Positions 43,380 to 55,676 of a stretch of 64,000 bases of DNA are shown piece by piece. The first letter of the stretch is position 1. Each line of letters opens with the position of its first letter. Below the pieces are notes generated by a model, which was given only the letters and a program-made list of their open reading frames with translations, did not search any database and was not told the origin of the DNA. Location: contig NC_092363.1 of assembly GCF_030848805.1 (NCBI RefSeq), positions 14,478,600-14,542,599 on the forward strand, given 5' to 3'. The translations under genes and the position numbers were made by a program. Source of the DNA: Temnothorax longispinosus. Taxonomy: Eukaryota; Arthropoda; Insecta; Hymenoptera; Formicidae.

Positions 43380-44001
43380 GTAAGTTGAAGGTAAGTAATT
43401 GATATTTTTGTACATATTTTTGCAAATAATTATTGCTTTTATTGTTAACTATCGTTTCACAATGGTGGTGGTTCACAATTACTGATGCCGCGCAAGATGG
43501 CGGTCGCACGTCTCGCAAAGTGCGATTTCACGATTCCGGTACGCGAAAAAACCGTACGCCTTTCGTATCGGCGTCATGTAACACTATGTGCGGGCGTTCC
43601 CGTTTGTTTCGGACACTGTGGTAGGCTTACAATCGTAATCCGGTACGTTTTCCCGATAGTTACTGCGACACGCCGAGATATACGCGCGAGAAGATAGCTA
43701 CCATTCGAGCGCCCACGAGAGACTGCCTCGAGGAATATTCCTCTCTCGGGCTCCCTACCTCCGAAGTTTTACCCCCACCATGGGGTCTCGGCCGCTTTCT
43801 CCTCGCGGTAACTTTCCATTCTACGCAGATACAATAGCTGTTTACGAGTTTCGGATCGCCAGGTGTGCGCCAGATGTTCTCGATGGAAATTTCCGCCGCC
43901 AGTACACTATTTGCGACACGCTTAACGTCTAGGTCGTTTTCTACGTGTCCGCCGATGGCGGCGGCCCTGGTGCCTATTCTCCCAGTTCCTACTAACCGTA
44001 T
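43380..44001. other. Spacer downstream of exon-like array
   Basis: AT-rich, then GC-rich from about 43470. Short plus-strand ORFs are not conserved in any way I can see. No feature is supported. Confidence 0.4.
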
Positions 44002-44646
44002 TCCGGCCTAACTTCTTGTAGCCGATGTCTAGGTCTACCGGTTTCCATGACTGTCGTGGTAACCCACCGTCCGGATGGTCGGATCTCGGCCGCGACTCGT
44101 ACCTCGGGTGTACTAAGTATCACCGAGGACGCACCTTCGGCCTTTTTCCGCTACGACATCCGGTTCGCATATTCGCGGATTGTCGTCCGGACTGCATGTC
44201 CGGGTGCTCGGATTTCGCTCGCGATCGGTTCCTAGGGTCTATCTAATCTCCCCCAGTACGCACCTTCGGCCTTTTTCCGCTACGACGTCCGGTTCGCAAA
44301 TTCGCGGATTGTCGTGCGAACTGCATGTCCGGGTGCTCGGATTTCGCTCGCGATCGGTTCCTAGGGTCTATCTAATCTCCCCCAGTACGCACCTTCGGCC
44401 CTTTTCCGCTACGACGTCCGGTTCGCAAATTCGCGGATTGTCGTGCGAACTGCCTGTCCGGGTGCTCGGATTTCGCTCGCGACCGATTCCAGGGGTCGGT
44501 TGGGCCTCCCTCTGGATGCACCTTCAGCCGTCTTGAGCTATGGCGTCCCGTTCGCGTTTTTGTGGTTTGTCATCCAAACCCTATGTCCGCGTGCTCGGAT
44601 CGCGCTGTTTCTACGTAGGCCCCCTCTTGGGGACCCCGTGAGTTGG
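44002..44646 (+). repeat. GC-rich tandem repeat, exact 129-bp period
   Basis: GCACCTTCGGCC recurs at 44131, 44260, 44389 and (as GCACCTTCAGCC) 44518. A diverged unit precedes 44131. Units share GTCCGGGTGCTCGGATTTCG. Because 129 is divisible by three, frames stay open across units. This explains the 118-residue repetitive ORF at 44180-44536, which I do not call a gene. Confidence 0.9.
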
Positions 44647-45290
44647 CACCCTGACTGCTACTCGCGTAGCCCGTGCGGTACGTGCACTAAGTGCCCGCGC
44701 TCTGAAGATTGTGTGTGACTCGACCATTTAACTTACCGGTGCGTTACCGCAATCCACGCACCTGTTCAAATCAAAATAAAATCCCTTCACTCCTGGTCGG
44801 GCCGGGCATCGTCGTGCCGAAAAGAAAACTGAAAAACGGTGGATTGGGAAGGAAATATCTTAATAACTATACGAGCCGTTGCTCGGCGACCGCTGTCGCA
44901 TAACTTAACCTTAATGACGCCGGACGGGTAAAATCGATGACTCTAATAAATGAAAAGAAAAAAAAATAAATATACCATAAACTGAAAAAAGGAAAAGAAA
45001 AGAAATGTGTCTCGACTCCGTCCTCGGAGCGCTCGCGCAACTTAAATTTAATCGGGGATGTCCCCCTCGTCAGCGGAGGTCTCCTACCCGGTGGACGGGC
45101 TCAGGGTCTCGTCGCTGGGCTCGTCCCGCTCGTCCTGCGTCGCTCCACACGGCACCACCGTCCACGTCGGCGTCGGTTGGTCGACACGGCGCGTGCGGTT
45201 GCAAGGTCGCCCTTAATCTTGACATTTACCAAATACTTTTCATAACAATATATACTAACAACTTAAATATGATTGTGATTGAAATCTATT
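44647..45290. other. Spacer, no feature seen
   Basis: GC-rich segment with an AATAAAATCCC poly(A)-like signal near 44777, then an A-rich stretch (44945-45005) and another GC-rich stretch. It may be the 3' end of a transcript containing the 129-bp units, but there is no direct sign. Confidence 0.3.
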
Positions 45291-45468
45291 AAATAATAAT
45301 TTTAAAGAAACATTTAGCTACATGTTGTTTTTTTGCTTTACTTTGCTCTTCCATATTTTGTGTAGCTACTTCATCTATATTTTTTTTAACTTCCTCATTC
45401 GTGTCTTGTAAAGCATCTCTTTCCATATTCTTTACAGCTTCTTCCATATTTTGTGCAACATCGCAACG

Positions 45469-46091
45469 CAATCGACGCGTTTTTGCACGAAACGAAAGAA
45501 TCTGGCAAAAAAAAGTGTCGCTCTGCCCCGCGACGCGAGATATTAAGCAGGACATACACACGTGTGTGTGTGTGCTCTGCTTTAACGAAAATTAGAACTT
45601 CTATAAAACAGGACATACACACGTGTGTGTGTGTGTGTGTGTGTGTGTGCCCAGCTTTAACAAAAATCACAACTTCTATAAAGCAGGGCATACACACGCG
45701 TGTGTGTGTGCCCTGCTTTAACGAAAATCATTAAACAGTTAAATACTTTTAAAGCGCGTTACTAATCTACATAGGTTAGTTGACGCGCTTTAAACACTTA
45801 AATACTTTTAAAGCGTCACTAATCTATACGCCGAAAGAATATTATTTCGAATTATGTTACACTTCTGACTTACCAACCAAACAGTTGTCACGTGATCTGC
45901 TGCAAGCGCGTGCGGCCACTGAGCATGCGCATATGGATGTAGGGCATGTTCGTAGTCGCTACATGTCGTCGGTATGACAGGAATCATAACCTGATTTCTG
46001 TCAACTTTAACGTTTAATATCTCGCGTCGCGGGGCAGAGCGACACTTTTTTCTGCCAGATTCTTTCGTTTCGTGCAAAAACGCGTCGATTG
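45469..46091. repeat. Inverted repeat enclosing a TG minisatellite
   Basis: 45469-45546 and 46014-46091 are ~78-bp inverted repeats (CAATCGACGCGTTTTTGCAC). Between them three to four ~62-75-bp units repeat GGACATACACACGTGTGTGT followed by CTTTAACGAAAAT (45548-45735), then AAAGCGCGTTACTAATC repeats to 45825. Confidence 0.85.
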
Positions 46092-46604
46092 AGCATAAGT
46101 TCATCGATATTTGAGGTGAGGCCCCTAAACTGTATAATTACCTGTAATTATAATAATATTGCACACAATTACTCGGCTCTACACGAGACGAACGAACAAT
46201 GCGCGGGAGAAGCCTCTGGAAGCACAACAGTCTGAACAGTCACTGATCATCTTTTCCGCGCAGCGCACACGCGCGATATATGCGACGCGAACACTCCGAA
46301 GTTACTGGAAATGATAATAATCACGTGTGATAGTGATTGATGTACATTTCTACACCTGAAAAATCAGTTTATTTTTTATCAAAGCAAATATATATTATAT
46401 AGTTACGCGTTTTTTTTTTAGTATTTTTGCAATAATGCTGCAAGATTTCTACAATCTTGCTACTATCTTGCGCTGTAATATGTATTAAATATTACAATAA
46501 TTAATATCTACAATGTTGCTGTGATATTGCAGCGCAATCTGCAATATTGCAACGTTTCTGCAATGATACTGCAAGTTTCTATCATGCTGTATGGGTTGAT
46601 TATT
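46092..46604. other. Spacer with GCAATATTGC words
   Basis: Repeated TGCAATATTGCAACG-type words near 46430-46580. Otherwise nothing is supported. Confidence 0.4.
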
Positions 46605-47423
46605 AAAATCTTGCATTCAAAATAACGCTTATAACAGATAAACAAAAATCTTGTCTGTATTTGGCATCACACTTGTGAAAATTAAGCGTGTAAAAAATCT
46701 TCAAAAAAATGTAAACGTGCAAAAAAACTATTGTCGATAACATCACACATACACACACAGAAGAAAATGTAGATAATTGATTTCTTTATTATTATTACAA
46801 TAATTTGAATATTGAAATTATTTTATACCATATGCTTTCTAATACTTACATGTATATAATTAATAACAATATATTAATAACAAATAATAAATTAAGGGCG
46901 TATTCTGGTTTAAAAGGTTTTAAAAATAAGTATTTTTCATACATAGGAATTTTTTATAGGGGAACAAAGAAAGCGAATAACGTTAAACTTTACATGTTTT
47001 TTAACCTTATTTTAAGAATATATTTTTATTTTTTAAGTAAGAAAAATGCTCTTCTTTTCTATGTTATATCCTGATCACTAGAAGGTGTAAATGACAGACA
47101 GAGTAAATGATTTAGCTGTTCTATAGGTATCAGAAACCCAAAAACCAAAAATTTTCTTATTCAGAATAAGTGTGGCTATTGTCTGAACTAGAATAATAAA
47201 CATATATTATACGTTTATTAGTTTTTTTCTTTTAATAAAATATTAACAAAATTTTGAAAAAAATTATAATATTTTTAATAATATAAGAGAAATAAGACCG
47301 TTTTATGTGACCGTTATACAATCAATCAATATTAAATAAGCAGTGTACGATCCGAGCTTGGATCTTAATAGCCTAATAATATTTTTTGTGTATTACACGT
47401 ATTTTTTCCAATCTTAATAAATT

Positions 47424-47577
47424 GCGCGCCGACTAACTTGTCAGATTTACAACACAGCTCCTGTTGGAGTAGTAAATTCTTTACTATTATTTAAATCGAT
47501 TTAATTAGAGGGGTGTGAGGGGATTTTATTAATCCAATAGGAGCTGTGTTGTAAGTCTGACAAGTTAGTCGGCGCGT
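47424..47577. mobile_element. MITE in arm A
   Basis: Ends GCGCGCCGACTAACTTGTCAG and CTGACAAGTTAGTCGGCGCG. TIRs are ~45 bp including ACAACACAGCTCCT. The same element is in arm A' at 52271-52428, so it predates the palindrome. Confidence 0.85.
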
Positions 47578-48075
47578 AGTTGATTAAAGTTGAAAAAAAT
47601 ATGTAAATATAGTATATAAAATATATTATTAGGCTACTATAAAATCTAAGCTCAGATCGTAAATGGTTTATTTAATATTGATTAATAATATTTTTGATAA
47701 AAAGGCCGCCTAGAACCTAGAATGGAAATATTAGTTTAGTTCTAGTTCAGACGATAGCCACATATACTTCTTCTGAATAAGAAAATTTTAGCTTTTTGCG
47801 TTTCAGATACCTAGAACAGCTAGAATTATTTACACCGTCTGTCATTTATGGTGACCAGGATATAACAGAAAAAAGAGCATTTTTGTTACTTAAAAAATAA
47901 AAATAAATTTTTAAAATAAGGTCAAGAAAACATGCAAAGTTTAACGTTATTCACTTTTTTCGTTTCCCTATAAAAAGGAAACTGAAAATATATATTTTAA
48001 ATATAATCTAAAAAAGCTCACAAAATTAAAAATTAAATTAAGAAATAAAGAGCATCGAGCCGTAACGGGATGTAA

Positions 48076-48630
48076 GTGTTAAATATATTAAATGTAAAAG
48101 TGTTTGTTCTGAAAAAGAGAAGAGCGGATCTATCGATTGAATCGGACAATATAAAATATTTCACCGTTTCCTATGTGAAAGCTACGTCGGAAAAATTTAA
48201 AAAGTTTGTCAAAACTGCAGAGATTGCCTTTTCGGTTGCACACCCCCTTAAAAGATTCATTAGGACGGGAAAAGACAACCTTGACAAGCTTTCTCACAGT
48301 CAGGTCGTTTATAAAATCCCATGTAGGGACTGTGAGGTTTCCTATGTGGGACAGACGAAGAAGCAATTAAAAACCAGGGTGAAAGAACATAAAATGGATT
48401 TTAAAAGAAATCCTCGCTCCCCTTCGGTAATTACAGCCCATAAATTTCAGACTGACCACGAGTTTGACTGGGAGGGTGTTGAAATTTTAGACGTTGAGCG
48501 GTCACTGGGGAGGAGACTCACGTCAGAAATGATACATATAAAGAGACAGTTATCCCCGCTTAACAAACAAAAGGACACGGAGTCTCTTCCCGAGGAATAT
48601 CTTCCGGTTCTTCATTTGCTCCCTCCTTAA
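48076..48630 (+). pseudogene. Penelope-like GIY-YIG endonuclease fragment
   Basis: The frame gives VVYKIPCRDCEVSYVGQTKKQLKTRVKEHK, where VYKIPC..C and YVGQT (GIY-YIG core) and the Arg of TRVKEH are the catalytic landmarks (shown here as key positions of the ~30-residue stretch at about residues 76-105). A C-terminal Glu region follows. It corresponds to the last ~180 residues of a Penelope-like polyprotein. There is no ATG near the start, consistent with 5' truncation. Confidence 0.8.
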
Positions 48631-48964
48631 TTTCTTGCTCTCACTATAGTTTTTTCCCTTTCCCCCCCTTCCTATTCCTTTTTGTCTGTATAATCGGTTT
48701 CGTTCGTGCGCCACCCGATAGTCTGTTACTCTCTTGCAAAACTAACACACCAGCCACGAAATTGACAATGCGTCGACCTTACAAGCGTTCTCTCCACAGA
48801 CCATCAAATTGTACGTATTTTATATTAGAATGATTGTTAACGACACGGCGTAATTTAATTTGAGGAAATTTTATTTACAGCGATGCGTACAATACCAACG
48901 TTGTCGTCTGCGTGTTATTTTAATTTTAATTATACGATAGCGCTAATGTTTATTGCGTTAAAAT

Positions 48965-49010
48965 AGACACTGAGGATGGTTCAATGTTTTTTAGAACCGA
49001 AACGTCTGTA
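48965..49010 (+). ncRNA. Hammerhead-ribozyme-like motif (Penelope type)
   Basis: CTGAGGA (48970-48976) fits the CUGANGA core. GGTTC and GAACC form stem II around an A/T loop, and GAAACGTC (48999-49006) gives GAAA, then the self-complementary ACGU and a cleavable GUC. Short or absent stem III with palindromic ACGU is the dimeric type-I arrangement described in Penelope-like elements. Stem I is weak (ACA/UGU only). Confidence 0.5.
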
Positions 49011-49099
49011 ATGTTGTAATACATTTAATATATTTAACACTTACATCCCGTTACGGCTCGATGCTCTTTATTCCTTAATTTAATATATTTTAAAGATCT

Positions 49100-49440
49100 T
49101 TTAAATCAGAATACCTCCGTTAATAATTCTTTACATTCTCTTCCTGACGGAAGAGATTTTACCACTTCTCAATATAAATATAAATTTATCTTGTTATGGT
49201 TTTATTCGATTATTTCGGCGTTTTTATATTTGTGATTTAATTAGATTATTGTTTACTTTGTTTGTGTATTATTAGGTGATTGTTTAATGTTTTAGTCTAG
49301 ACTAATGTTTAATGTTTTAATATGTAAACTTGAACATTAATTATCATGTTTTTTTATATTTATCTTCTTCTATCGTAGTAATCCGTTCCGAAGAAGACTA
49401 AGTACAGTCGAAACGTTAACCATGTGTATTGTTTATTTAA
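49100..49440 (+). repeat. Arm A segment with decayed Penelope-like 3' end
   Basis: CTCTTCCTGACGGAAGAGATTTTA is followed ~250 bp later by CCGAAGAAGACT...AGTCGAAACGTT, which imitates the hammerhead layout but with CCGAAGA instead of CUGANGA. Matching copies are at 51505-51800 (-) and 57345-57655 (+). In the third copy the frame reads HSLPDGRDFITSQYKYKF, possibly a polyprotein C terminus. Confidence 0.5.
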
Positions 49441-50349
49441 GAAATTGTTTTTATTTTAATCCAATATCTCTCTGTTGTTGCTCGTGTAGCTAATATAAAT
49501 TTAATAAGAGTAAAAAGAACATTATAAATTACTTTTTTTCTCGATATAGTTAATATGTAATTATTGTTATGCATTTAAATACTAAATATTAAATATTAAA
49601 TATTAAATTTAAATACTATTATGCTAAAGTAAAGGTTTTTAATGTAAGACTTTTTTTTATATAAGAGCATATTGGCCAGAGCGGGGATTTCTATACATTG
49701 CATTTACGAATTTTAGTTTTTATGTTTATAAATATTTTTTTAATTAATTATATTTGCAATCTTTATATTTATAAATTTCAAATATATATATATATATATA
49801 TATATATTTATTTATTTATTTATATAAAAATTAAAATTTGTAAATATAAACGTAAATGTGTAACGTATAGCGCATCGTCGATTTGCCAACTCGAGACTCG
49901 GCACTCGGCGAGACGCGAGGAGCGATACCCGAAATGCATGGCATCGTGGCATAGCCGGCGCGTGCTAAGCAGCTACGTCACAGCTCAAGCGAGAAGGAGA
50001 CAGCAGATCGTATGTCTGCCCTTCTCTCCCCGCTCGAAGCTTGCCGAGTGCCGAGTCAGCCGACTGGCATATCCCCTCCATCTGAGTAGTTCGGACACGA
50101 ACCATAGCACGGACACGAACCATGTATGTATGTACCGTTACCGAGCGTAACAACGTAGTTGACGTCCACTTTCTCAGGCGGCGCGTCAGTATACGTCCGT
50201 GTGGCCACCGTCGAGTTTCCCCACTACTCATCTAGTGAGTTCGTGATCCAGGGAAGCCGAGCTCTTCCGTTGCCGCGCTACACCGACATTCTCTTGTCAG
50301 ACACAGCAGACACACACACTTGTGCGTCTACGCGTTAGCTTCTCGTGTA

Positions 50350-50620
50350 GTAGGAGATCCTGCAGTGACTGGCGAACTTCCTCGATGTCGATAATGTCAA
50401 CCTTTCTAATTTTGTTTTCCCTATATCTGTCTTTGTCTAACGAAATGACATCTGTCCTTTTTTCGATTGCTCGCCATCTCTCGCAAGATCCGGCAACTAC
50501 TGTTGCTGCTCTTCTTGTCATTTGCATCCGTATTTGCATTACTAAAATAATTTTTCGATGGATCTTTTTTTGTACGCATTGAATCTTTTACTTGCACGAT
50601 ATTATTCCTACATGTTTTCC
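50350..50620. repeat. Truncated relative of the TTAA element, on palindrome axis
   Basis: GAACTTCCTCGATGTCGATAA and ~230 bp after it align with 53782-54035 inside the TTAA element. The outer GGGGATCC end is decayed (GGAGATCC). Confidence 0.65.
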
Positions 50621-52270
50621 CAAGGGCAGATGATAAAAATTATGTATGTATAAACTGCAGAATTTTTGTTTTAAACAGAGAGAAACCTGAGAGCGGCCAT
50701 CCCGCTTCGGGGGACGCCTGTCCTAATCTGCCCTCTGAGAAAGTGGACGTCAACTACGGCGTTACGCTAGGTAACGATCAGAGAGATCTCGGGTAACGAT
50801 ACATGGGTTCGTATCCGTGCTATGGTTCGTGTCCGAACTACTCAGATGGAGGGGATGTGCTGGTCGCGCAAGCCCCTCCTCTGTCAGTGTACGCTCGGCA
50901 CTCGGCAAGCTTCGCGCGGGGAGAGAAGGGCAGACATACGATCTGCTGTTTCCTTCTCTCTTGAGCTGTTAGAGGCCACGCATTTCGGGTATCGCCTCTC
51001 ATGTCTCGCCGAGTGCCGAGTCTCGAGTTGGCAAATCGACGATGCGCTATGTTACATTTATGTTTATATTTACGAGTTTAATTGTTATATTTATAAATAT
51101 TGCAATTATATTTACAAAAAAATTGCAAATTAATAAATAAATTATATTAAACATAAAATCGCGTATGATCATGTACTTCCGTAGTTTTTGTACCGTTAAA
51201 ATTAAACATAAAATTAATTAATTAAATAAATATTTATAAACATAAAAACTAAAATTCGTAAATGTAATGTATAGAAATTACCGTTCTGGCCAATATGCTT
51301 TTTTATCTAGAAAAAAAGTCATATTAAAAACATTAACTTTGGGATAATATTTAAATTTAATATTTAAATGCATAATAATAGTAAAATATTAACTATCAAG
51401 AAAAAAAGGTAGTTTATAGTGTTCTTTTTACTCTTATTAAATTTGTCAAATCACGAGCACCAAAAAAGGGATATTGGATTAAAATAAAAACAATTTATTA
51501 TACAAATAATGCACACGGTTAATGTTTCGACTATAGTTAGTCTTCTTCGGAACGGATTATTACGAAAGAAGAAGATAAATATCAAGAAACATAATAATTA
51601 ATGTTTATTTAACATACTAAAACATTAAACATTAGTCTAGACTAAAACATTAAACAATCACCTAACAATATAAACAAAATAAACAAATAATCTAATTGAA
51701 TCACAAATATAAAAACGCCGGAATAATCGAATGAAACCATGGCAAGATTATTTATATTGAGAAGTGGTAAAATCTCTTCCGTCAGGAAGAGAATGTAAAA
51801 AATTATTAACGGGGGTATTTTGATTTAAAAGATTTTTAAAATATATAACTTGCAGGAATTTTTTATAGGGAAACAAAGAAAGTGAATAACGTTAAACTTT
51901 GCATGTTCACTTCACCTTATTTTAAAATTTTATTTTTATTTTTTAAGTAACAAAAATGCTTTTCCATTCTATTATATTATAGGTATTCTGGTCACTAGAA
52001 GGTATAAATGACAGACGGTGTAAATAATTCTAGCTGTTCTACAGGTATTTAAAACGCAAAAAGCTAAAATTTTCTTATTCAGAAGAAGTATATGTGGCTA
52101 TCGTCTGAACTAAAACTAAACCAATATTTCCATTCTAGGCAGCCTTTTTATCAAAAATATTATTAATCAATATTAAATAAACAATTTACGGTCTGAACTT
52201 GTATTTTATAGTAGCCTAATAATATTTTTTATATACTATATTCACATATTTTTTTCAACCTTAATAAACT

Positions 52271-52428
52271 ACGCGCCGACTAACTTGTCAGACTTATAAC
52301 ACAGCTCCTATTGGAGTAGTAAAATCTCCTCATTCCCCTCTAATTAAATCGATTTAAATAATAGTAAAGAATTTACTACTCCAACACAGGAGCTGTGTTG
52401 TAAGTCTGACAAGTTATGTCGGCGCGCA
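52271..52428. mobile_element. MITE in arm A'
   Basis: Counterpart of 47424-47577 in inverted context, slightly diverged at one end (AAGTTATGTCGGCGCGC). Confidence 0.85.
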
Positions 52429-53324
52429 GTTTATTAAGGTTAGAAAAAATATACGTGTAGTACACAAAAAATATTATTAGGCTATTAAGATCCAAGCTCG
52501 GACCGCCGTAAACGGCTTATTTAATATTGATTGATTGTATAACGGTCACATAAAACGGGGGGTCTTATTTCTCTTATATTATTAAAAATATTATAACTTT
52601 TTTTAAAATTTTGTTAGTATTTTATTAAAAGAAAAAAACTAATGAACGTATAATGTTTATTCTAGTTCAGACAATAACCACATTGCACTTATTCTGAATA
52701 AGAAAATTTTTTGTTTTTGGGTTTCTGATACCTATAGAACAGCCAGAATCATTTACTCCGTCTGTCATTTTCACCTTCTAGTGATCATGCAGGATATAAC
52801 ATAGAAAAAAATAGCATTTTTCTTACTTAAAAAATAAAAATAAATTCTTAAAATAAGGTTAAATAAGAACATGCAAAGTTTAACAATATTCGCTTTCTTA
52901 GTTTCGCTATAAAAAATTCCCATTTATGAAAAATACTTATTTTTAAGATCTTTCAAACCAGAATACGCCCTTAATTTATTGTTTGTTATTAATATATTGT
53001 TATTAATTATATACATATAAGTATTAGAAAGCATATGGTATAAAATAATTTCAATATTCAAATTATTGTAATAATAATAAAAAAATCAATTATTTACATT
53101 TTCTTCTGTGTGTGTATGCGTGATGTTATTGACAAAATTTTTTTTGCACGTTTACATTTCTTTTACAGATTTTTTACACGCTTAATTTTCACAAGTGTGA
53201 TGTCAAATACAGACAAGATTTTTGTTTATCTGTTATAAGCGTTATTTCGAATGCAAGATTTTAATAATCAAACGTTTTTAATAATTAAACATTTTCAAAC
53301 TGCAAACGAGGGACAAGCAATATC

Positions 53325-54660
53325 ATCTACACAGCATGTAGCCTTAAAATACTATGATCTTTTCTAGCAGCACTAGCGTATAATTTGTCCGCCGACATTA
53401 CAAATTTCTTCTGCAGCAACACATAAAATGTTAAACAGTTTCCTCGAATGGTTGTAACAACGTCTGTATGTCCTTGCATTATTAATTTGTTAAGGTATTG
53501 TTCACATTCTCATTCTAAAATAATAATCCTATTAAAAAATATTTATTCTTTTTTAAAGAAAATGCTGTCTCAAATGTTATTCTTTCAAAAAATTTTGACA
53601 GACTTGGAAGAAAGAGTTAATTTATATATAGAGACAGAAACTTATCTTAACTTTTAAAATATATTTTAAATTTCTTTAATGCATATAATGCGCGTGTGAG
53701 TATGAAAGTGCAATTTGTTTTTCTAAATATGATAAATATTATTTTTTAAAAGCTTAAGGGGATCCTAAAGTGAAGGCTGAACTTCCTCGACGTCGATAAT
53801 GTCAACATTTCTAATTCTGTTTTCTTGTCATATATCTATATCTGTCCTTGTCTAACGAGAGGCATCTGTTTTTGTTCGATTACTGCGCCATCTTTTGCCA
53901 CACGCAATATTGCTTATCCTGTCAACCTGAATGTGCTTTTGCACATATAAAAGTTATATAAAGTAATCTTTTTTTCTAGGTTTTCAATCTTAGATCTAAT
54001 TGCACGATATTGTTCTTAAATGTTGTCCCTAGGTCATGCCGGTCTAATTTTGTGGATATTTATCGTGGAATTTTTGTACAAAGCAAATATTGTCGTCACG
54101 TATACCAAAAATTAACAAAAATATTAATTTTTTTTCATTTTCGATATAAATTTGACCACCATGACCTAGATTTTGATGCGTACTTTAATTCTAGACAAGA
54201 ATTTTGCATTTCTATAAAGTCAATTAAAATATTAGTGCTAAGAAAAAAAGCCGGTATTACAGACGGCTTTTAGGATCCCCTTAATGACAATAATAATCAA
54301 CGGCAAGACGTTTGTGTGTGATAAAAAATTTACAACATAAAAATACACAAATTTATATAATTAAATGTAAAATATGTCCGTTTAATTAATAATATTCACG
54401 ATGTTTAGAAATACAAATTGGATTTTCATATTCACACGCGTGTGGCCGGGGTGTATTAAAAAAAGAGGTGTGGCCTCGGGGGGTTAATGATGCAAAAGCA
54501 TGCAGACGTTGTTATAATCGTTCAAGAAAACTGTTTAATATTTTATGTGATTGTTGCAGAAGAAATTCGTAATGTCGGCGAATAAATTATACGCTAGTGC
54601 TTCTAGAGAAAATCGTAGTATTTTAAGACTACATGTTGTGGATCATATTGCTGATCACTC
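53325..54660. repeat. Palindromic spacer between A' and second A
   Basis: 53325-53480 pairs inverted with 54495-54660 (TTAAAATACTA / TAGTATTTTAA, GCGTATAATTTGTCCGCCGACATTAC against its complement). With it, the A' unit and the following A unit form one continuous palindrome with an axis near 54000. Confidence 0.8.
53758..54280. mobile_element. 523-bp element with TTAA duplication
   Basis: The ends are GGGGATCCTAAA and TTTAGGATCCCC, each flanked by TTAA (53754-53757, 54281-54284). Plus-strand ORF 54010-54273 is unrecognised. It sits on the palindrome axis, and a decayed relative lies on the axis of the first palindrome. Confidence 0.85.
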
Positions 54661-55011
54661 GTTTGCAGATTGAAAATGTTAAACGTAATCTTGCATTTGA
54701 AGTCACGCTTATAACAGATAAATAAAAATCTTGTCTGTATTTCACATCACACTTGTGAAAGTTAAGCGTGTAATAAATCTGCAAAAAAAATGTAAATGTG
54801 CAAAAAAACTTGTCAATAATATCACACACACACGCGCACACACAGTAGAAAATGTAAATAATTGATTTCTTTATTATTACATTTGAATATTGAAATTATT
54901 TTGTACCATATGCTTCTTCACACTTATATGTATGTAATTAATAACAATATGTTAATGACAAATAATAAATTACAAGGGCGTATTCTAGTTTGAAAGATCT
55001 TAAGGACGTTC

Positions 55012-55676
55012 TCCGAAAAATCGATTTTCTCTAGATTTTTTTTAAAACTGTGAATATACATTAATTTAGGTGTGCTTTATGCGTGGTATAAATTTCAGTA
55101 CCTCTTACGATATTAAAAATCGAGATATTGAGCTTCAAAGTTTCAACTTTTAACATGGAATTCCTATTCCGAGCTATTGTAATATAGACATAATAAATTG
55201 TGAAAAAAGTTTTCTCTAAATGTTTTTAAAAAACTAGTATATATAATCCATAAAAATAGAAATAATATGCGATAAGTGTCAATAACCTTGCAGTACGCGT
55301 TTTCGAGAAATACTAGTGTAAAGTACGCGATTTGATGAATTTTTCGCTCGGTTCAGGAATGACAGAAGAGGAGAGGCGTCAGTTATTACTTGGCAACGCC
55401 GCATGAGTTCTCACGCGTGAAGTTAACTTCTTATTTTTTAGTTGTTATATGTAATATTTTGTATATAAACAATGAAGGGTCAAAGCACATAACATGGCGT
55501 AGCGATATACGACGATCGCAGTACTCGACCTGACAGATCAGGATACGCCAAAGTTTGTGCGTTACTTACGTCCACGACTACGACTGTCATATGTGCTTTG
55601 GCCCTAACTTTAGTAAAATAAATTTTTCTTTTTAGGCATGAATACAAGTTGAGCACGACTGGTGCCGGAGAAGGTC
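55012..55676. mobile_element. Insertion in A unit with short TIRs
   Basis: It starts AAGGACGTTCTCCG and ends CGGAGAAGGTCTT (imperfect inverted). It contains a nested ~130-bp MITE at 55476-55605 with ends AGGGTCAAAGCACATA and TATGTGCTTTGGCCCT. No ORF is supported. Confidence 0.65.

Larger units (their letters stand above)
48032..49085 (+). mobile_element. Penelope-like retroelement, 5'-truncated
   Basis: Inverted ~63-bp repeats (48032-48096 and 49020-49085) containing AGCATCGAGCCGTAACGGGA enclose a GIY-YIG ORF and a 3' region. The insertion is absent at the matching places in arm A' (about 51840) and in the second A unit (about 57300), so it is a later event. Penelope-like elements typically show terminal repeats of odd orientation, GIY-YIG nuclease at the C terminus and hammerhead motifs. 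All three are seen here. The reverse transcriptase is missing. Confidence 0.8.
46605..53272. repeat. Giant palindrome, units A and A'
   Basis: The left arm (46605 to about 50200) pairs with the right arm (about 50680-53272). Anchors are AATCTTGCATTC against GAATGCAAGATT, GGGCGTATTCTGGTTT against its complement near 52960, and GCGCATCGTCGATTTGCC against GGCAAATCGACGATGCGC near 51020. The axis is about 50200-50680. Inside each arm a second palindrome (46890-48010, 51840-52990) surrounds a MITE. The left arm alone contains a Penelope-like insertion. No transposase is visible. Confidence 0.9.

Noticed and set aside
44180..44536. Repetitive-protein gene (118 codons)
   Set aside because: Openness is explained by the 129-bp period; there is no start context or flanking exon evidence.
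45395..45734. ORFs with THTHTHTH or VCVCVCVC runs
   Set aside because: Translation of the TG/CA minisatellite.
47300..47700. Independent hairpin RNA gene
   Set aside because: The hairpin is the nested palindrome around a MITE and is repeated in all A units; nothing marks it as a separate RNA gene.
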